From positions 1,488,001 to 1,552,000 of the forward strand of contig NZ_AP018005.1 in NCBI RefSeq assembly GCF_003966755.1: a DNA stretch of 64,000 nucleotides. The letters run 5' to 3'. Position 1 is the stretch's first letter. Each line of letters opens with the position of its first letter. The DNA comes from Candidatus Rickettsiella viridis. GTDB taxonomy: Bacteria > Pseudomonadota > Gammaproteobacteria > Diplorickettsiales > Diplorickettsiaceae. The translations under genes were made by a program, and so were the position numbers. Under the pieces are notes generated by a model that worked only from the letters and a program-made list of their open reading frames with translations, was not told where the DNA came from and did no database searches. Positions 25,846-34,734 of the stretch are shown one piece after another.

Positions 25846-27159
25846 ATGCAAAAACAACCTATTTTTACTGTAAAAAACATTAGCAAGTCTTTTAAAAAGG
25901 CCGAACAACAAGAATTACTTGTCTTAGATAATGTTAATTTTGAACTCTATGAAGGTGAAATTGTTGCACTGCTTGGAAAATCCGGCTCGGGAAAATCCAC
26001 ACTATTACGCATCATTGCAGGTCTCTCAGAACCCAGCAGCGGTACAGTAACCTACCGTGATCAACCAGTACAAGGGCCTGTGTTTGGCATGACGATGGTC
26101 TTTCAAAATTTTGCCCTTTTACCTTGGTTAACCGTTTTAGAAAATGTTGAGCTTGGCTTAGAAGCCTTAGGCATTCCTCGTGACGAACGTAGAACTCGAG
26201 CATTAAAAGCTATCGATATTATAGGTTTAGATGGTTTTGAATCCGCTTTTCCTAAAGAGTTATCCGGCGGAATGCGTCAACGGGTGGGTTTTGCACGCGC
26301 ACTTGTGGTTAATCCTGACATTTTATTAATGGATGAACCTTTTTCCGCACTTGATGTGTTAACGGCAGAAAACCTTAAAAGCGACTTGCTTGATCTCTGG
26401 GAAACTAAACAGACCGGCACGCGCGGCATTTTATTTGTGACACACAACATTGAAGAAGCCGTATTACTAGCAAATCGAATTATCGTTTTTGATAGTGATC
26501 CCGGCACTATTCGCGCAGAATTAAAAATTGATTTACTTTACCCACGTTCTGACCAAGACCCCGCCTTTAGAAAATTAGTGGATCAAATTTATTCTTTAAT
26601 AACGCGCCAAATGGATGAACGTAAAAAATTACTACATAAAGAACAACTCCCACGTATTACTGATATAGGCTATCGTCTTCCAGACGCCGATATTTCTGAA
26701 CTCAGCGGCTTACTTGAAACATTAGACGAAGCTGGCCACGAGGGACACATTAGTTTACCTGAGCTCTCCGAATCTTCGCACTTAAATATCGATGATTTAT
26801 TCCCCTTAACAGAAGTATTAGATATTTTAGGTTTTGCTTACGTCAACAATGGTGAATTAATTTTAACCGATGCCGGTAAATTATTTGCAAACGCCGATAT
26901 TTTAGAACGCAAAAAAATATTTGCAGCACATCTATTACGTTATGTACCGCTAGCTAAGCATATTCGCCAAGTTTTAGAAGAACGCATTACAGCGGGTCAA
27001 CGCGCATCCAAAGATCGTTTTTTAAATGAATTAGAAGATTTCTTGAGTGAAAAAGAAGCTGAACGTGTCCTACGTACAGTGATTGATTGGGGGCGTTATG
27101 CTGAATTATTTGCCTATTCGAATAACACTCGGATGCTCAGCCTTGAGAATCCAAATTAA
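25846..27159 (+). CDS. NitT/TauT-type ABC transporter ATPase with C-terminal AAA-associated domain
   Basis: A 437-residue protein. The ABC ATPase domain (about residues 1-250) has Walker A GKSGSGKST, Q-loop VFQNFALLPWLT, signature LSGGMRQRVGFARAL, Walker B ILLMDEPFSALD and the H-loop FVTHNIEEAV. Residues about 285-430 form an extra alpha-helical module of the AAA-associated C-terminal type seen in some nitrate/sulfonate ATPases. It pairs with the fused permease upstream. A purely Legionellales role cannot be deduced; import of an anion or cofactor precursor is possible. Confidence 0.88.
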   Translation: MQKQPIFTVKNISKSFKKAEQQELLVLDNVNFELYEGEIVALLGKSGSGKSTLLRIIAGLSEPSSGTVTYRDQPVQGPVFGMTMVFQNFALLPWLTVLENVELGLEALGIPRDERRTRALKAIDIIGLDGFESAFPKELSGGMRQRVGFARALVVNPDILLMDEPFSALDVLTAENLKSDLLDLWETKQTGTRGILFVTHNIEEAVLLANRIIVFDSDPGTIRAELKIDLLYPRSDQDPAFRKLVDQIYSLITRQMDERKKLLHKEQLPRITDIGYRLPDADISELSGLLETLDEAGHEGHISLPELSESSHLNIDDLFPLTEVLDILGFAYVNNGELILTDAGKLFANADILERKKIFAAHLLRYVPLAKHIRQVLEERITAGQRASKDRFLNELEDFLSEKEAERVLRTVIDWGRYAELFAYSNNTRMLSLENPN

Positions 27160-27173
27160 TAAAAGGTGGCGCG

Positions 27174-28142
27174 ATGAATGACAAAAAATTTTCTGAATCA
27201 GCACTCGAACTTATTAAAATCGAAGGAGCTGCCGTTAATAGCTTAACAAAACGAGTAGATGCCCACTTTGAGAAAGCGTGTGAGCTACTCTTCGACTGTC
27301 AAGGACATATCATTGTCATCGGCATTGGTAAGTCAGGCCATATAGGAAACAAAATTGCTGCCACGCTTGCAAGTACAGGTAGCCCTGCTTTCTTCATCCA
27401 CGCAGCCGAAGCCAACCACGGAGATCTTGGCATGATTAACGCTAAAGATGTGGTTTTAGCACTCTCCTATTCGGGAGAAACGGATGAGCTGATCAGTATA
27501 TTACCCACCTTAAAATTATTAAAAATTCCTTTTATTCTCTTAACAGGGAATCCTGACTCTACCTTAGCACAACAAGCCACCGTTTCTCTTGATATAGGCA
27601 TTAAAAAAGAAGCTTGTCCTCTGGGTTTAGCACCTACTGCAAGCAGTACTACTATGTTGGTCATGGGTGATGCGTTGGCAATCTCATTGCTGAATGCGCG
27701 CGGATTTACCCACGAGGATTTCGCTAAGGTTCATCCTAAAGGTCGATTAGGACGGCGCTTGCTGTTAAAAGTCGCCGATATTATGCAATCAGGTGCTGCA
27801 ATTCCTCAAGTAAAGTCAGGCACTCCCGTCATTGATGCCTTATTAGAAATATCACAAAAACGCCTTGGCATGACGACCGTCACTAAAAACGGACGGCTTT
27901 TAGGTGTTTTTACGGATGGCGATCTAAGACGTACCATCGATCAAGATTTAGATTTACACACCACCTTGATTGATAAAGTCATGAGCTCTGATTGTAAAAC
28001 GATAAGCGCCAATCAACTTGCAACAGAAGCCTTGCGTCTTATGGAGAATAACAAGATCACCACCTTAGTGATCGTTGACGATAAAAAAAAACCTCTTGGT
28101 GTTATTCATATTCATGATATTCTGGCAACAGGTATTAAATAG
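27174..28142 (+). CDS. kdsD: Arabinose-5-phosphate isomerase KdsD
   Basis: A 322-residue enzyme converting ribulose-5-phosphate to arabinose-5-phosphate for Kdo and lipopolysaccharide synthesis. The SIS domain shows VIGIGKSGHIGNKIAATLAS, the catalytic His in EANHGDLGMI, and LSYSGETDE. Two CBS domains follow from about residue 205 (VADIMQSGAAIP and KVMSSDCKTI). It opens an LPS gene group with lptC, lptA and lptB. The usual kdsC phosphatase gene between kdsD and lptC is absent. AGGTGG lies before ATG 27174. Confidence 0.93.
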   Translation: MNDKKFSESALELIKIEGAAVNSLTKRVDAHFEKACELLFDCQGHIIVIGIGKSGHIGNKIAATLASTGSPAFFIHAAEANHGDLGMINAKDVVLALSYSGETDELISILPTLKLLKIPFILLTGNPDSTLAQQATVSLDIGIKKEACPLGLAPTASSTTMLVMGDALAISLLNARGFTHEDFAKVHPKGRLGRRLLLKVADIMQSGAAIPQVKSGTPVIDALLEISQKRLGMTTVTKNGRLLGVFTDGDLRRTIDQDLDLHTTLIDKVMSSDCKTISANQLATEALRLMENNKITTLVIVDDKKKPLGVIHIHDILATGIK

Positions 28143-28191
28143 CTGCTAACATTTCACTATATTCAATTTTAACTAGAAAAATTGCTGTGGG

Positions 28192-28316
28192 TATACTCAC
28201 AGCAATTGGATTTTTGGCAAGGCGCCGCGAAAATGAGCAACCGGAGTGTATATATGATACATGAGGATTGCGAATTGAGCGGCAACGCAGCAAAAAATTC
28301 AAGTGCGAAGAGTATA
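28192..28316 (+). repeat. 125-bp MITE-like repeat, copy 3 (abuts the lptC start)
   Basis: TATACTCACAGCAATTGGAT to GTGCGAAGAGTATA, a full-length copy. It ends two bases before the lptC ATG at 28318, so its terminal GAAGAG is placed where a ribosome binding site is expected. It sits in the position normally occupied by kdsC. Confidence 0.93.
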
Positions 28317-28317
28317 T

Positions 28318-28890
28318 ATGTTTTCTAAAACACTATTCATTAATCTCATTCTCGTCGCAATGATCTTATTGGGCACTTGGTATACCTGGCAGCAATTAAC
28401 CCGAAGTACCAATGCCTTTACAGAGCGACACCAGCCCGATACTTATGCTACGCAAGTCACTATGTTTCATACGGACGCTGACGGAAATCTACATGATCAA
28501 TTAAAAACACCTTTATCTATTCACTATCCTCTAGACGATAGTATTTCGCTTGCGACGCCGTTATTCAATTTGTTCTTAAAAAACAATGAAACGTGGGACC
28601 TTTCGGCTAAATATGGCAAGCTAAAAGAAAGTAATGATCACTTACAGCTTTGGGATAATGTAAAACTGATACAAAAAAAAGGTTCTAATACGAATATTTC
28701 ATCCACCTTAACGACTTCTATTTTAAACATTAATCTTAAAGAAAAAACGGCAGATACTGCTGCGCCTGTGGTCATCACACAAGCCAATCAAGTGCTTAAT
28801 GCGGTAGGCTTACATGCCGATTTTAATACCAAAACTATCCAACTTTTATCCCAAGTCAAAGGACAGCTCAAACCTACTAAAAGTAAGTGA
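28318..28890 (+). CDS. lptC: LPS export system protein LptC
   Basis: A 190-residue bitopic inner-membrane protein. One N-terminal helix (LFINLILVAMILLGTWYTW) is followed by a periplasmic OstA-like beta-jellyroll domain with ATQVTMFHTDADGNL and DNVKLIQ. LptC takes lipopolysaccharide from LptBFG and passes it to LptA. ATG 28318 is preferred over an upstream GTG (28303) inside the repeat. The gene is followed by lptA after 8 bp. Confidence 0.87.
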   Translation: MFSKTLFINLILVAMILLGTWYTWQQLTRSTNAFTERHQPDTYATQVTMFHTDADGNLHDQLKTPLSIHYPLDDSISLATPLFNLFLKNNETWDLSAKYGKLKESNDHLQLWDNVKLIQKKGSNTNISSTLTTSILNINLKEKTADTAAPVVITQANQVLNAVGLHADFNTKTIQLLSQVKGQLKPTKSK

Positions 28891-28898
28891 GGTTTTAG

Positions 28899-29432
28899 AT
28901 GCAGGAATGCAATTATCTACGACAGAAAATTAATAAAAAATTTTATTTAATCTTAACGTTATTCGCTTTAGTTGTTTTTTATCCTTACGCCTATGCAAAT
29001 ATTGATAACCAACAAGACATCAATGTTGAGGCCGATAGCTTACAATTTAATAATGAAACCAAGGTGGGTATCTACCAAGGGCATATCAAAGTAACACAAG
29101 GAAGCCGCATCCTTACTGCCGATCATGCCACCAGTTATTCTAACCGAGCAGGGGAAATTGTTAAGATTATTGCCTCAGGACATCCCGCGGTTTACCACGC
29201 CCTTATCTTTCATAAACACCCTAAGTTAATTGCTACTGGAAACACTATCTATTATTATCCCTTAACAGATTACCTAGAGGCCGTAGGGGATGCACAGATT
29301 ATTCAAGGCCAAAACCGTTTTCAAGGCCCACAAATTAACTATGACTTTAAGAAAAAAACCGTAGCCTCTCCCTTATCAAAAGAAGGACATACCCAAATTA
29401 CATTGGCTCCACTTCAAGCACTGCACTCATGA
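28899..29432 (+). CDS. lptA: LPS transport periplasmic protein LptA
   Basis: A 177-residue periplasmic protein with a signal segment ([18 protein letters not shown]). The OstA domain shows [20 protein letters not shown] and [16 protein letters not shown]. It bridges the periplasm between LptC and LptD. It overlaps lptB by four bases (ATGA), so translation is coupled. Confidence 0.9.
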   Translation: MQECNYLRQKINKKFYLILTLFALVVFYPYAYANIDNQQDINVEADSLQFNNETKVGIYQGHIKVTQGSRILTADHATSYSNRAGEIVKIIASGHPAVYHALIFHKHPKLIATGNTIYYYPLTDYLEAVGDAQIIQGQNRFQGPQINYDFKKKTVASPLSKEGHTQITLAPLQALHS

Positions 29433-30157
29433 GTAACAAACTACAAGCCATCAACTTAGCAAAACGTTACCACACCCGTGTTGTCGTTAAAAACGTCTCC
29501 CTGGAAGTAGAACCCGGTGAAGTAGTGGGCTTATTGGGCCCCAATGGTGCAGGGAAAACAACCAGTTTTTATCTGATCGTTGGCTTAGTTGAAAGTGCAC
29601 AAGGTAAAATCTTACTCAATAATCGGAATATTACCCACCTCCCTATGCATACACGCGCGAAAGCCGGCATAGGCTATTTACCGCAAGAGCCCTCTATATT
29701 TCGCAAATTAACGGTGGCTGATAATATTCTTGCTATCCTGCAATTACGTAAAGATCTCAGTAAAGAGCAACGTAAGCAGCATCTAGAAAATTTGTTGCAT
29801 GAATTTCATATTACCCATGTACGCGATATCTTAGGTATCAGCTTATCCGGCGGCGAGCGGCGACGTGTAGAAATTGCACGTGCTTTGGCCATGGAACCTA
29901 AATTCATGTTATTAGATGAGCCCTTTGCGGGGATTGACCCCATCTCTGTTGTAGACATTAAACGTATGATTACCCATCTTAGTCATCGGGGGATTGGTGT
30001 ATTAATTACTGACCACAATGTTCGAGAAACCCTAACGATTTGTAAACGGGCTTATATTGTCAGCGAAGGGGAGACGATCTATGCCGGCACACCCAAAGAA
30101 GTGTTGAATAATCAGCGCGTGAGGGAGGTTTATTTAGGTCACGAATTTGATCTCTAG
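29429..30157 (+). CDS. lptB: LPS export ABC transporter ATPase LptB
   Basis: A 242-residue cytoplasmic ATPase that powers LPS extraction from the inner membrane with LptF and LptG. Motifs: Walker [11 protein letters not shown]-loop [14 protein letters not shown], signature [16 protein letters not shown], Walker [14 protein letters not shown] and the H-loop [11 protein letters not shown]. The [22 protein letters not shown] tail is typical of LptB. The downstream neighbour is hpf; rpoN, often placed between them, is absent. Confidence 0.95.
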   Translation: MSNKLQAINLAKRYHTRVVVKNVSLEVEPGEVVGLLGPNGAGKTTSFYLIVGLVESAQGKILLNNRNITHLPMHTRAKAGIGYLPQEPSIFRKLTVADNILAILQLRKDLSKEQRKQHLENLLHEFHITHVRDILGISLSGGERRRVEIARALAMEPKFMLLDEPFAGIDPISVVDIKRMITHLSHRGIGVLITDHNVRETLTICKRAYIVSEGETIYAGTPKEVLNNQRVREVYLGHEFDL

Positions 30158-30266
30158 ATCCAACAATCCCCTTCAGCGCTTCCTGTTTTCCCTACTCAAG
30201 CTACGATATACTAAAGCGACGTAAAAATTATATTTTATAACACTTAAAATCAACTAGGGGTTGTTA

Positions 30267-30605
30267 ATGCAAATTACTATTACAAATGATGGCATAGAGG
30301 CAACGGATGCATTGAAACAGCACATATTGGATAAATTTAAACGCTTAGATCGCATCCTCACTAAAGCAACGTCTATACATGTAACCCTAAGTATAGAAAA
30401 CTTAGAACAAATCGCTAAAGCGCTGGTACATGCACACGGCACAGAATTTTATGCGCGTGCTGAATCTGAAGATTTATATAACGCCATTGATAACTTAATT
30501 GATAAAATTGAATTACAAGTCAATAAACACAAGCAAAAAGAAAAGGAAAAACGACACGATAGGTCAGAAAAATTCGATAACGGCTATACTGACGAAGAAC
30601 TTTGA
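30267..30605 (+). CDS. hpf: Ribosome hibernation promoting factor HPF/YfiA
   Basis: A 112-residue short-form HPF. The fold is indicated by MQITITNDGIEATDALKQHI, then the conserved helix KFKRLDRILTKATSIHVTLS, and FYARAESEDLYNAIDNLIDK. It binds the small subunit and inactivates 70S ribosomes in stationary phase. ATG 30267 follows AGGGG at good distance; a TTG two codons upstream is rejected. The end of the gene lies next to a short dispersed repeat. Confidence 0.92.
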   Translation: MQITITNDGIEATDALKQHILDKFKRLDRILTKATSIHVTLSIENLEQIAKALVHAHGTEFYARAESEDLYNAIDNLIDKIELQVNKHKQKEKEKRHDRSEKFDNGYTDEEL

Positions 30606-30617
30606 TGAAGCCACATC

Positions 30618-30703
30618 CGTCATGGCGAGCGAATGAAATGAGCGTGGCCATCTCGGTTATGAAAATCTAGATTGCCGCGCGTCTTCGACGCTCGCAATGA
30701 CGA
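30618..30703. repeat. Short dispersed repeat with CGTCAT(T/G)GCGAGCG ends, copy A
   Basis: CGTCATGGCGAGCG at the left and CGCTCGCAATGACG at the right are 14-bp inverted ends differing at one position. The interior contains GTGGCCATCT and AGATTGCCGCGCGTC. It fills the hpf-purB gap, and the ATG at 30697 that could extend purB lies inside it. Confidence 0.85.
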
Positions 30704-30738
30704 TCATCATTTATACTTATTTTTTTATCGAGGCTATT

Positions 30739-32106
30739 GTGCAACTAAACTCTTTAACGGCAATATCCCCTATTGATGGGCGTTATCACAGCAAAGTAGC
30801 TGAATTACGCCCTTTATTTAGTGAATATGGGTTATTTCGCTTTAGAGTTTTGATCGAAATTCGCTGGTTACAGACCCTTGCAAACCATGACCCGATTAAA
30901 GAAGTTAGGCCTTTTTCAGAAAAAACTAATAAGCAACTCGATGCCATTATTAAAGAATTTGATGAACATGACGCACAACAGATTAAAAAATTTGAAGCAA
31001 CTACAAACCATGATATCAAGGCCATTGAATATTTTTTAAAAGAAAAAATAAAAAAAAATTCCGAACTTAAAAAGTGCAGTGAATTCATTCATTTTGCGTG
31101 TACATCCGATGATATTAATAATCTTGCCTATGCTTTGATGCTTAAAGAAGCTGCTGAAAACTGTCTGATACCGGCTATTCAAACGCTTATCACACAATTA
31201 AAAAGTTTGGCGCAAAACTATGCTGCCCACCCTATGCTTGCTCGTACCCATGGACAAGCCGCTGTGCCAACCACCATGGGCAAAGAATTGGCCAATTTTG
31301 CGGCACGTTTAACGATTCAGCTTGAACAGTTTTCTAAACTTAAACTACGCGGCAAATTCAACGGTGCTATTGGCAACTATAACGCACACCGTATTGCCTA
31401 TCCCGATATCCATTGGCCTGAAATTTCCAAACAATTTGTTGAAAGCTTAGGGTTAACTTGGAATCCTTACACCACACAAATCGAATCACATGATTCCATT
31501 GCGGATTATTGTGATGCCCTTAAACACATCAATACGATTTTAATTAACCTATCCGCTGATATGTGGGGATATATTTCATTAGGTTATTTTAAACAAAAAT
31601 CTAAGGCCGAAGAAACGGGCTCTTCGACGATGCCGCATAAAATTAATCCCATCGATTTTGAAAATGCTGAAGGCAATCTTAGCCTTGCTAATAGCTTGTA
31701 CGAACATTTTTCCCGTACTTTACCCGTTTCACGTTGGCAACGAGATTTAAGAGACTCTACTTTACTACGTAATTTAGGGGTTGCACTTGCGCATAGCTTA
31801 ATTGGCTATAAAAGCCTATTAAGCGGGTTGGAAAAAATTGAGCTTGATACCGCGAAATTAACCGAAGATTTAAATCAACATTGGGAAATCTTATCCGAAG
31901 CGATCCAAACCGTTTTGAGAAGATATGGCAGCGAAATGCCTTACGAAAAATTAAAAGCATTAACGCGTGGTAAAAAAATTAATCAGGAATCCCTACACCA
32001 GTTCATTCATGGACTTGAGCTGCCTGAAAACGTAAAACAACAATTATTAGCGCTAACACCGACAAATTATTTAGGATATGCGATTGAATTAGCACAGCAG
32101 CTCTAA
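30739..32106 (+). CDS. purB: Adenylosuccinate lyase PurB
   Basis: A 455-residue enzyme of purine synthesis that acts on SAICAR and on adenylosuccinate. GTG 30739 is chosen as start: GAGG lies 6 bp upstream, and VQLNSLTAISPIDGRYHSKV matches the PurB N-terminus and usual length of 456. The frame also extends to an ATG at 30697 within the repeat. Family motifs are TSDDINNLAYA, ARTHGQAAVPTTMGKE and the signature GSSTMPHKINPIDFENAEGN. Confidence 0.95.
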   Translation: MQLNSLTAISPIDGRYHSKVAELRPLFSEYGLFRFRVLIEIRWLQTLANHDPIKEVRPFSEKTNKQLDAIIKEFDEHDAQQIKKFEATTNHDIKAIEYFLKEKIKKNSELKKCSEFIHFACTSDDINNLAYALMLKEAAENCLIPAIQTLITQLKSLAQNYAAHPMLARTHGQAAVPTTMGKELANFAARLTIQLEQFSKLKLRGKFNGAIGNYNAHRIAYPDIHWPEISKQFVESLGLTWNPYTTQIESHDSIADYCDALKHINTILINLSADMWGYISLGYFKQKSKAEETGSSTMPHKINPIDFENAEGNLSLANSLYEHFSRTLPVSRWQRDLRDSTLLRNLGVALAHSLIGYKSLLSGLEKIELDTAKLTEDLNQHWEILSEAIQTVLRRYGSEMPYEKLKALTRGKKINQESLHQFIHGLELPENVKQQLLALTPTNYLGYAIELAQQL

Positions 32107-32131
32107 CTAAACTGAGTTACTCAAGGATCTT

Positions 32132-32908
32132 ATGAGTGTAAACTGTTCTAATAAGTTACTCCTTGCCTTAATTGGCTGGCTCAATCGAGAAGTTGACCCT
32201 GTTCAAGAATTTCCTCTTAGCGACTTTAACAAGCTTAAACATGAATTACGCCCCTGTGATGTATTACTCATCGAGGGTCGTAAACGTATCAGCCGAATAA
32301 TTAAGTTGATCACTCAAACCTCATGGTCACACTCAGCACTTTATATCGGTCGCTTACAGGATATTTAAGATAAAACCATGCAAGAAAAAGTGGCTAAATT
32401 TTATCATAGTAATGTCCAAGATCAGTTAGTCATTGAAAGCTTACTAGGCGAAGGTACTGTGGTTTCGCCACTTAATAAATATACTAATGAACATATTCGC
32501 ATTTGCCGCCCCAGAGGAATTCTGCATCAAGATGCTCAAAACGTTATTAACTACACCATAGAACGCTTGGGGGTGCAATATGACTTCCGTCAGATTTTAG
32601 ATTTAGGGCGATTTTTATTACCTTGGCCACTTTTACCACGAAAATGGCATTCCACACTATTCAATTACAAACCAGGAAATAGTTTAAAAGAAAGTTGCTC
32701 TGCACTACTCACGGAAGCGTTTCAATCGGTTAATTTCCCCATCATGCCGCAGATAGAGCAAGATGGTGAAACATTCAAAATTTTAAAAGGAAACCCTCGC
32801 TTAATGACACCTAAAGATTTCGATTATTCACCTTATTTTGAAATAATTAAATATCCTATGTCTTTATCAAAGTCCGAAATTTATAAAAATTGGCCTTGGG
32901 CATCTTAA
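32132..32908 (+). pseudogene. YiiX/YebB-like permuted papain-type hydrolase interrupted by an in-frame stop
   Basis: Two pieces in the same frame are separated by a single TAA at 32366-32368. The first (78 codons) holds LRPCDVLLIEGRKRISR and SWSHSALYIGRL, with the catalytic His region. The second holds IRICRPRGI and KESCSALLTEAF, with the likely nucleophile Cys. Homologous proteins of the C92/YiiX type are continuous across this point (HSALYIG...EQLVIESLLGEG). The reading frame on both sides is otherwise clean, so the stop is recent or is read through. A restart at ATG 32378 would lack the His. Function in the family: amidase or peptidase, often envelope related. Confidence 0.75.
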
Positions 32909-32928
32909 GCTTAACAAGCAAATCAAGG

Positions 32929-34734
32929 TTAATAAATAAAACGTAAATTATCAGTTACTTGTTGGAGCAGGTCGAATATAGTTTCATTTAGTGCAGCAAA
33001 GCTAAATAATAACCGATCGCTTATCGATCCTGTAGAAACATAATTTTCTTTACAGTTCTCCGTACTTTCAGGCAGTAATTTAGAATAAATATTAACTATC
33101 TTTCCTAACCTTCCATTTCTTAAACATGGATTAGACGCTTTCATGTTTAATATTATTTTTTTTAAAGTTGTAGATTCTATATCTCTTTCAGATAAAATAT
33201 TTTTTAATTCTGTCGCTGCAGTTAGTTTTTCTTCTGTCGAGTAACCAAAATTACATTTAAAAAATCGGGTTGTATGTGTAATATTTTTATTTTTTCTATT
33301 AAAAAGATCTTCTAAATAGCTATTTAATAATATTTTAGCGGTATATAAATTCCAAGCATGATCAGCTGTATGACTCAAAAATGTATACACGAGTTCTTTT
33401 GGGCCAAAATCAGTAATATTTTGCTCTATAAATTCTATGATCGCTATCAATTCAGGGTGTTCATTTAAAGAGTTCATTACTTTTCCCAATACACTTAACC
33501 CATATAAACCGTTTGAAAGGATCAGCTGATTCAATATTTTTGAATCAAATTTCTCTTTATTATCCTTTACAAAGTTTAATAGAGGCGACACGGCTTCAGG
33601 TTGATAACACACTGCTATATGCAATGCATTCCAACCGTCTTTATCCTTAGTTAAAAGCATTTGCTGGATGAATGCCCAATCAAATTTCTCTTTATTATCC
33701 TTCATAAAGTTTAATAGATGCAATACGGCTTCAGGCTGATAACGTAATGCTAAATTCAACGGGTTAGCACCGTATTTATTCTTAGTTAAAAGCATTTGCT
33801 GGACGAATGCCCAATCAAATTTCTCTTTATTATCCTTTATGAAGTTTAGTAGAGGCGACACAGCTTCTGGTTGATAACGCGCTGCTAAACTCAACGCGCT
33901 ATGACCACTATTAGTCTTATTTAAAAGCATTTGCTGGATTAATGCCCCATCAAATTCCTCTTTATTATCATTTACAAAGTTTAATAGATATGATACGACT
34001 TCAGAGTGGTTACACACCGCCATCATCAATACATTAATGCCTGTTGTACTTTTATTTAAAAGCATTTGCTGGATGAATGTCGAACCAAATTTCTCTTTAT
34101 TGTCTTTTACAAAACTTAATAGATACAATACCGCTTCAGACTGATAACGCGCCGCTAAACTCAACGCGCTATGACCACTATTAGTCTTATTTAAAAGCAT
34201 TTGCTGGATAAATGTCGAACCAAATTTCTCTTTATTGTCTTTTACAAAATTTAATAGATACAATACCGCTTCAGGTTGATAACGCACGGCTAAACTCAAC
34301 GCGTTATGACCATCATTAGTCTTATTTAAAAGCATTTGCTGGGCTATTAATTCCCAATCCAATTTTTCTTTATTGTCCTTCACAAAGTTTAATAGAGGCA
34401 ATACGGTTTTAGATTGATAACGCACTGCTAAATTTAACGCATTATCACCGTCTTTCGTCTTATTTAAAAGCATTTTCTGGATTAATGTCCAATCCAATTT
34501 CTCTTTATTATCCTTTACAAAGCTTAATAGCGACGATACAAACTCAGGTTGATAACGCACTGCCGCCATCAACATATTCCAACCGTTTTTATCTAAAAAA
34601 AACAGTATATCCCGCACGCTACCCATATTATTAGGATTGCTTCTTATATCTTTTAAAATTAAATAGATTAATAATTTAAAAAATTCAATCGTGTTACTAT
34701 TAGATGATTTTTTTCTATAGTTTTTATAAGCCAA
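32929..34734 (-). CDS. 45-residue tandem repeat protein, ankyrin-like (3' part of a split gene)
   Basis: 601 codons from a TTG at 34734. About eight repeats of 45 residues follow the pattern KDNKEKFDWxFIQQMLLNK, xxGxNALxLAVRYQPEAV, xxLLNFV, spanning residues about 50-420. Each unit contains an ankyrin-like helix pair. Units differ little at DNA level, implying recent expansion. The C-terminal 180 residues are not repeated (ENITDFGPKELVYTFLSH). The start overlaps the upstream 397-codon frame by 67 bp and begins beside an A7 run, so it is probably the continuation of that gene. Candidate secreted effector, by analogy only. Confidence 0.65.
   Translation of the reverse strand: MAYKNYRKKSSNSNTIEFFKLLIYLILKDIRSNPNNMGSVRDILFFLDKNGWNMLMAAVRYQPEFVSSLLSFVKDNKEKLDWTLIQKMLLNKTKDGDNALNLAVRYQSKTVLPLLNFVKDNKEKLDWELIAQQMLLNKTNDGHNALSLAVRYQPEAVLYLLNFVKDNKEKFGSTFIQQMLLNKTNSGHSALSLAARYQSEAVLYLLSFVKDNKEKFGSTFIQQMLLNKSTTGINVLMMAVCNHSEVVSYLLNFVNDNKEEFDGALIQQMLLNKTNSGHSALSLAARYQPEAVSPLLNFIKDNKEKFDWAFVQQMLLTKNKYGANPLNLALRYQPEAVLHLLNFMKDNKEKFDWAFIQQMLLTKDKDGWNALHIAVCYQPEAVSPLLNFVKDNKEKFDSKILNQLILSNGLYGLSVLGKVMNSLNEHPELIAIIEFIEQNITDFGPKELVYTFLSHTADHAWNLYTAKILLNSYLEDLFNRKNKNITHTTRFFKCNFGYSTEEKLTAATELKNILSERDIESTTLKKIILNMKASNPCLRNGRLGKIVNIYSKLLPESTENCKENYVSTGSISDRLLFSFAALNETIFDLLQQVTDNLRFIY

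Noticed and set aside
30697-30738. Upstream ATG extension of PurB
   Set aside because: The extra codons begin inside the short dispersed repeat; GTG 30739 has a ribosome binding site and gives the standard length.
33500-34600. Regularly spaced repeats that might suggest a CRISPR array
   Set aside because: The 135-bp units are coding, contiguous and translate into 45-residue protein repeats; there are no spacers.
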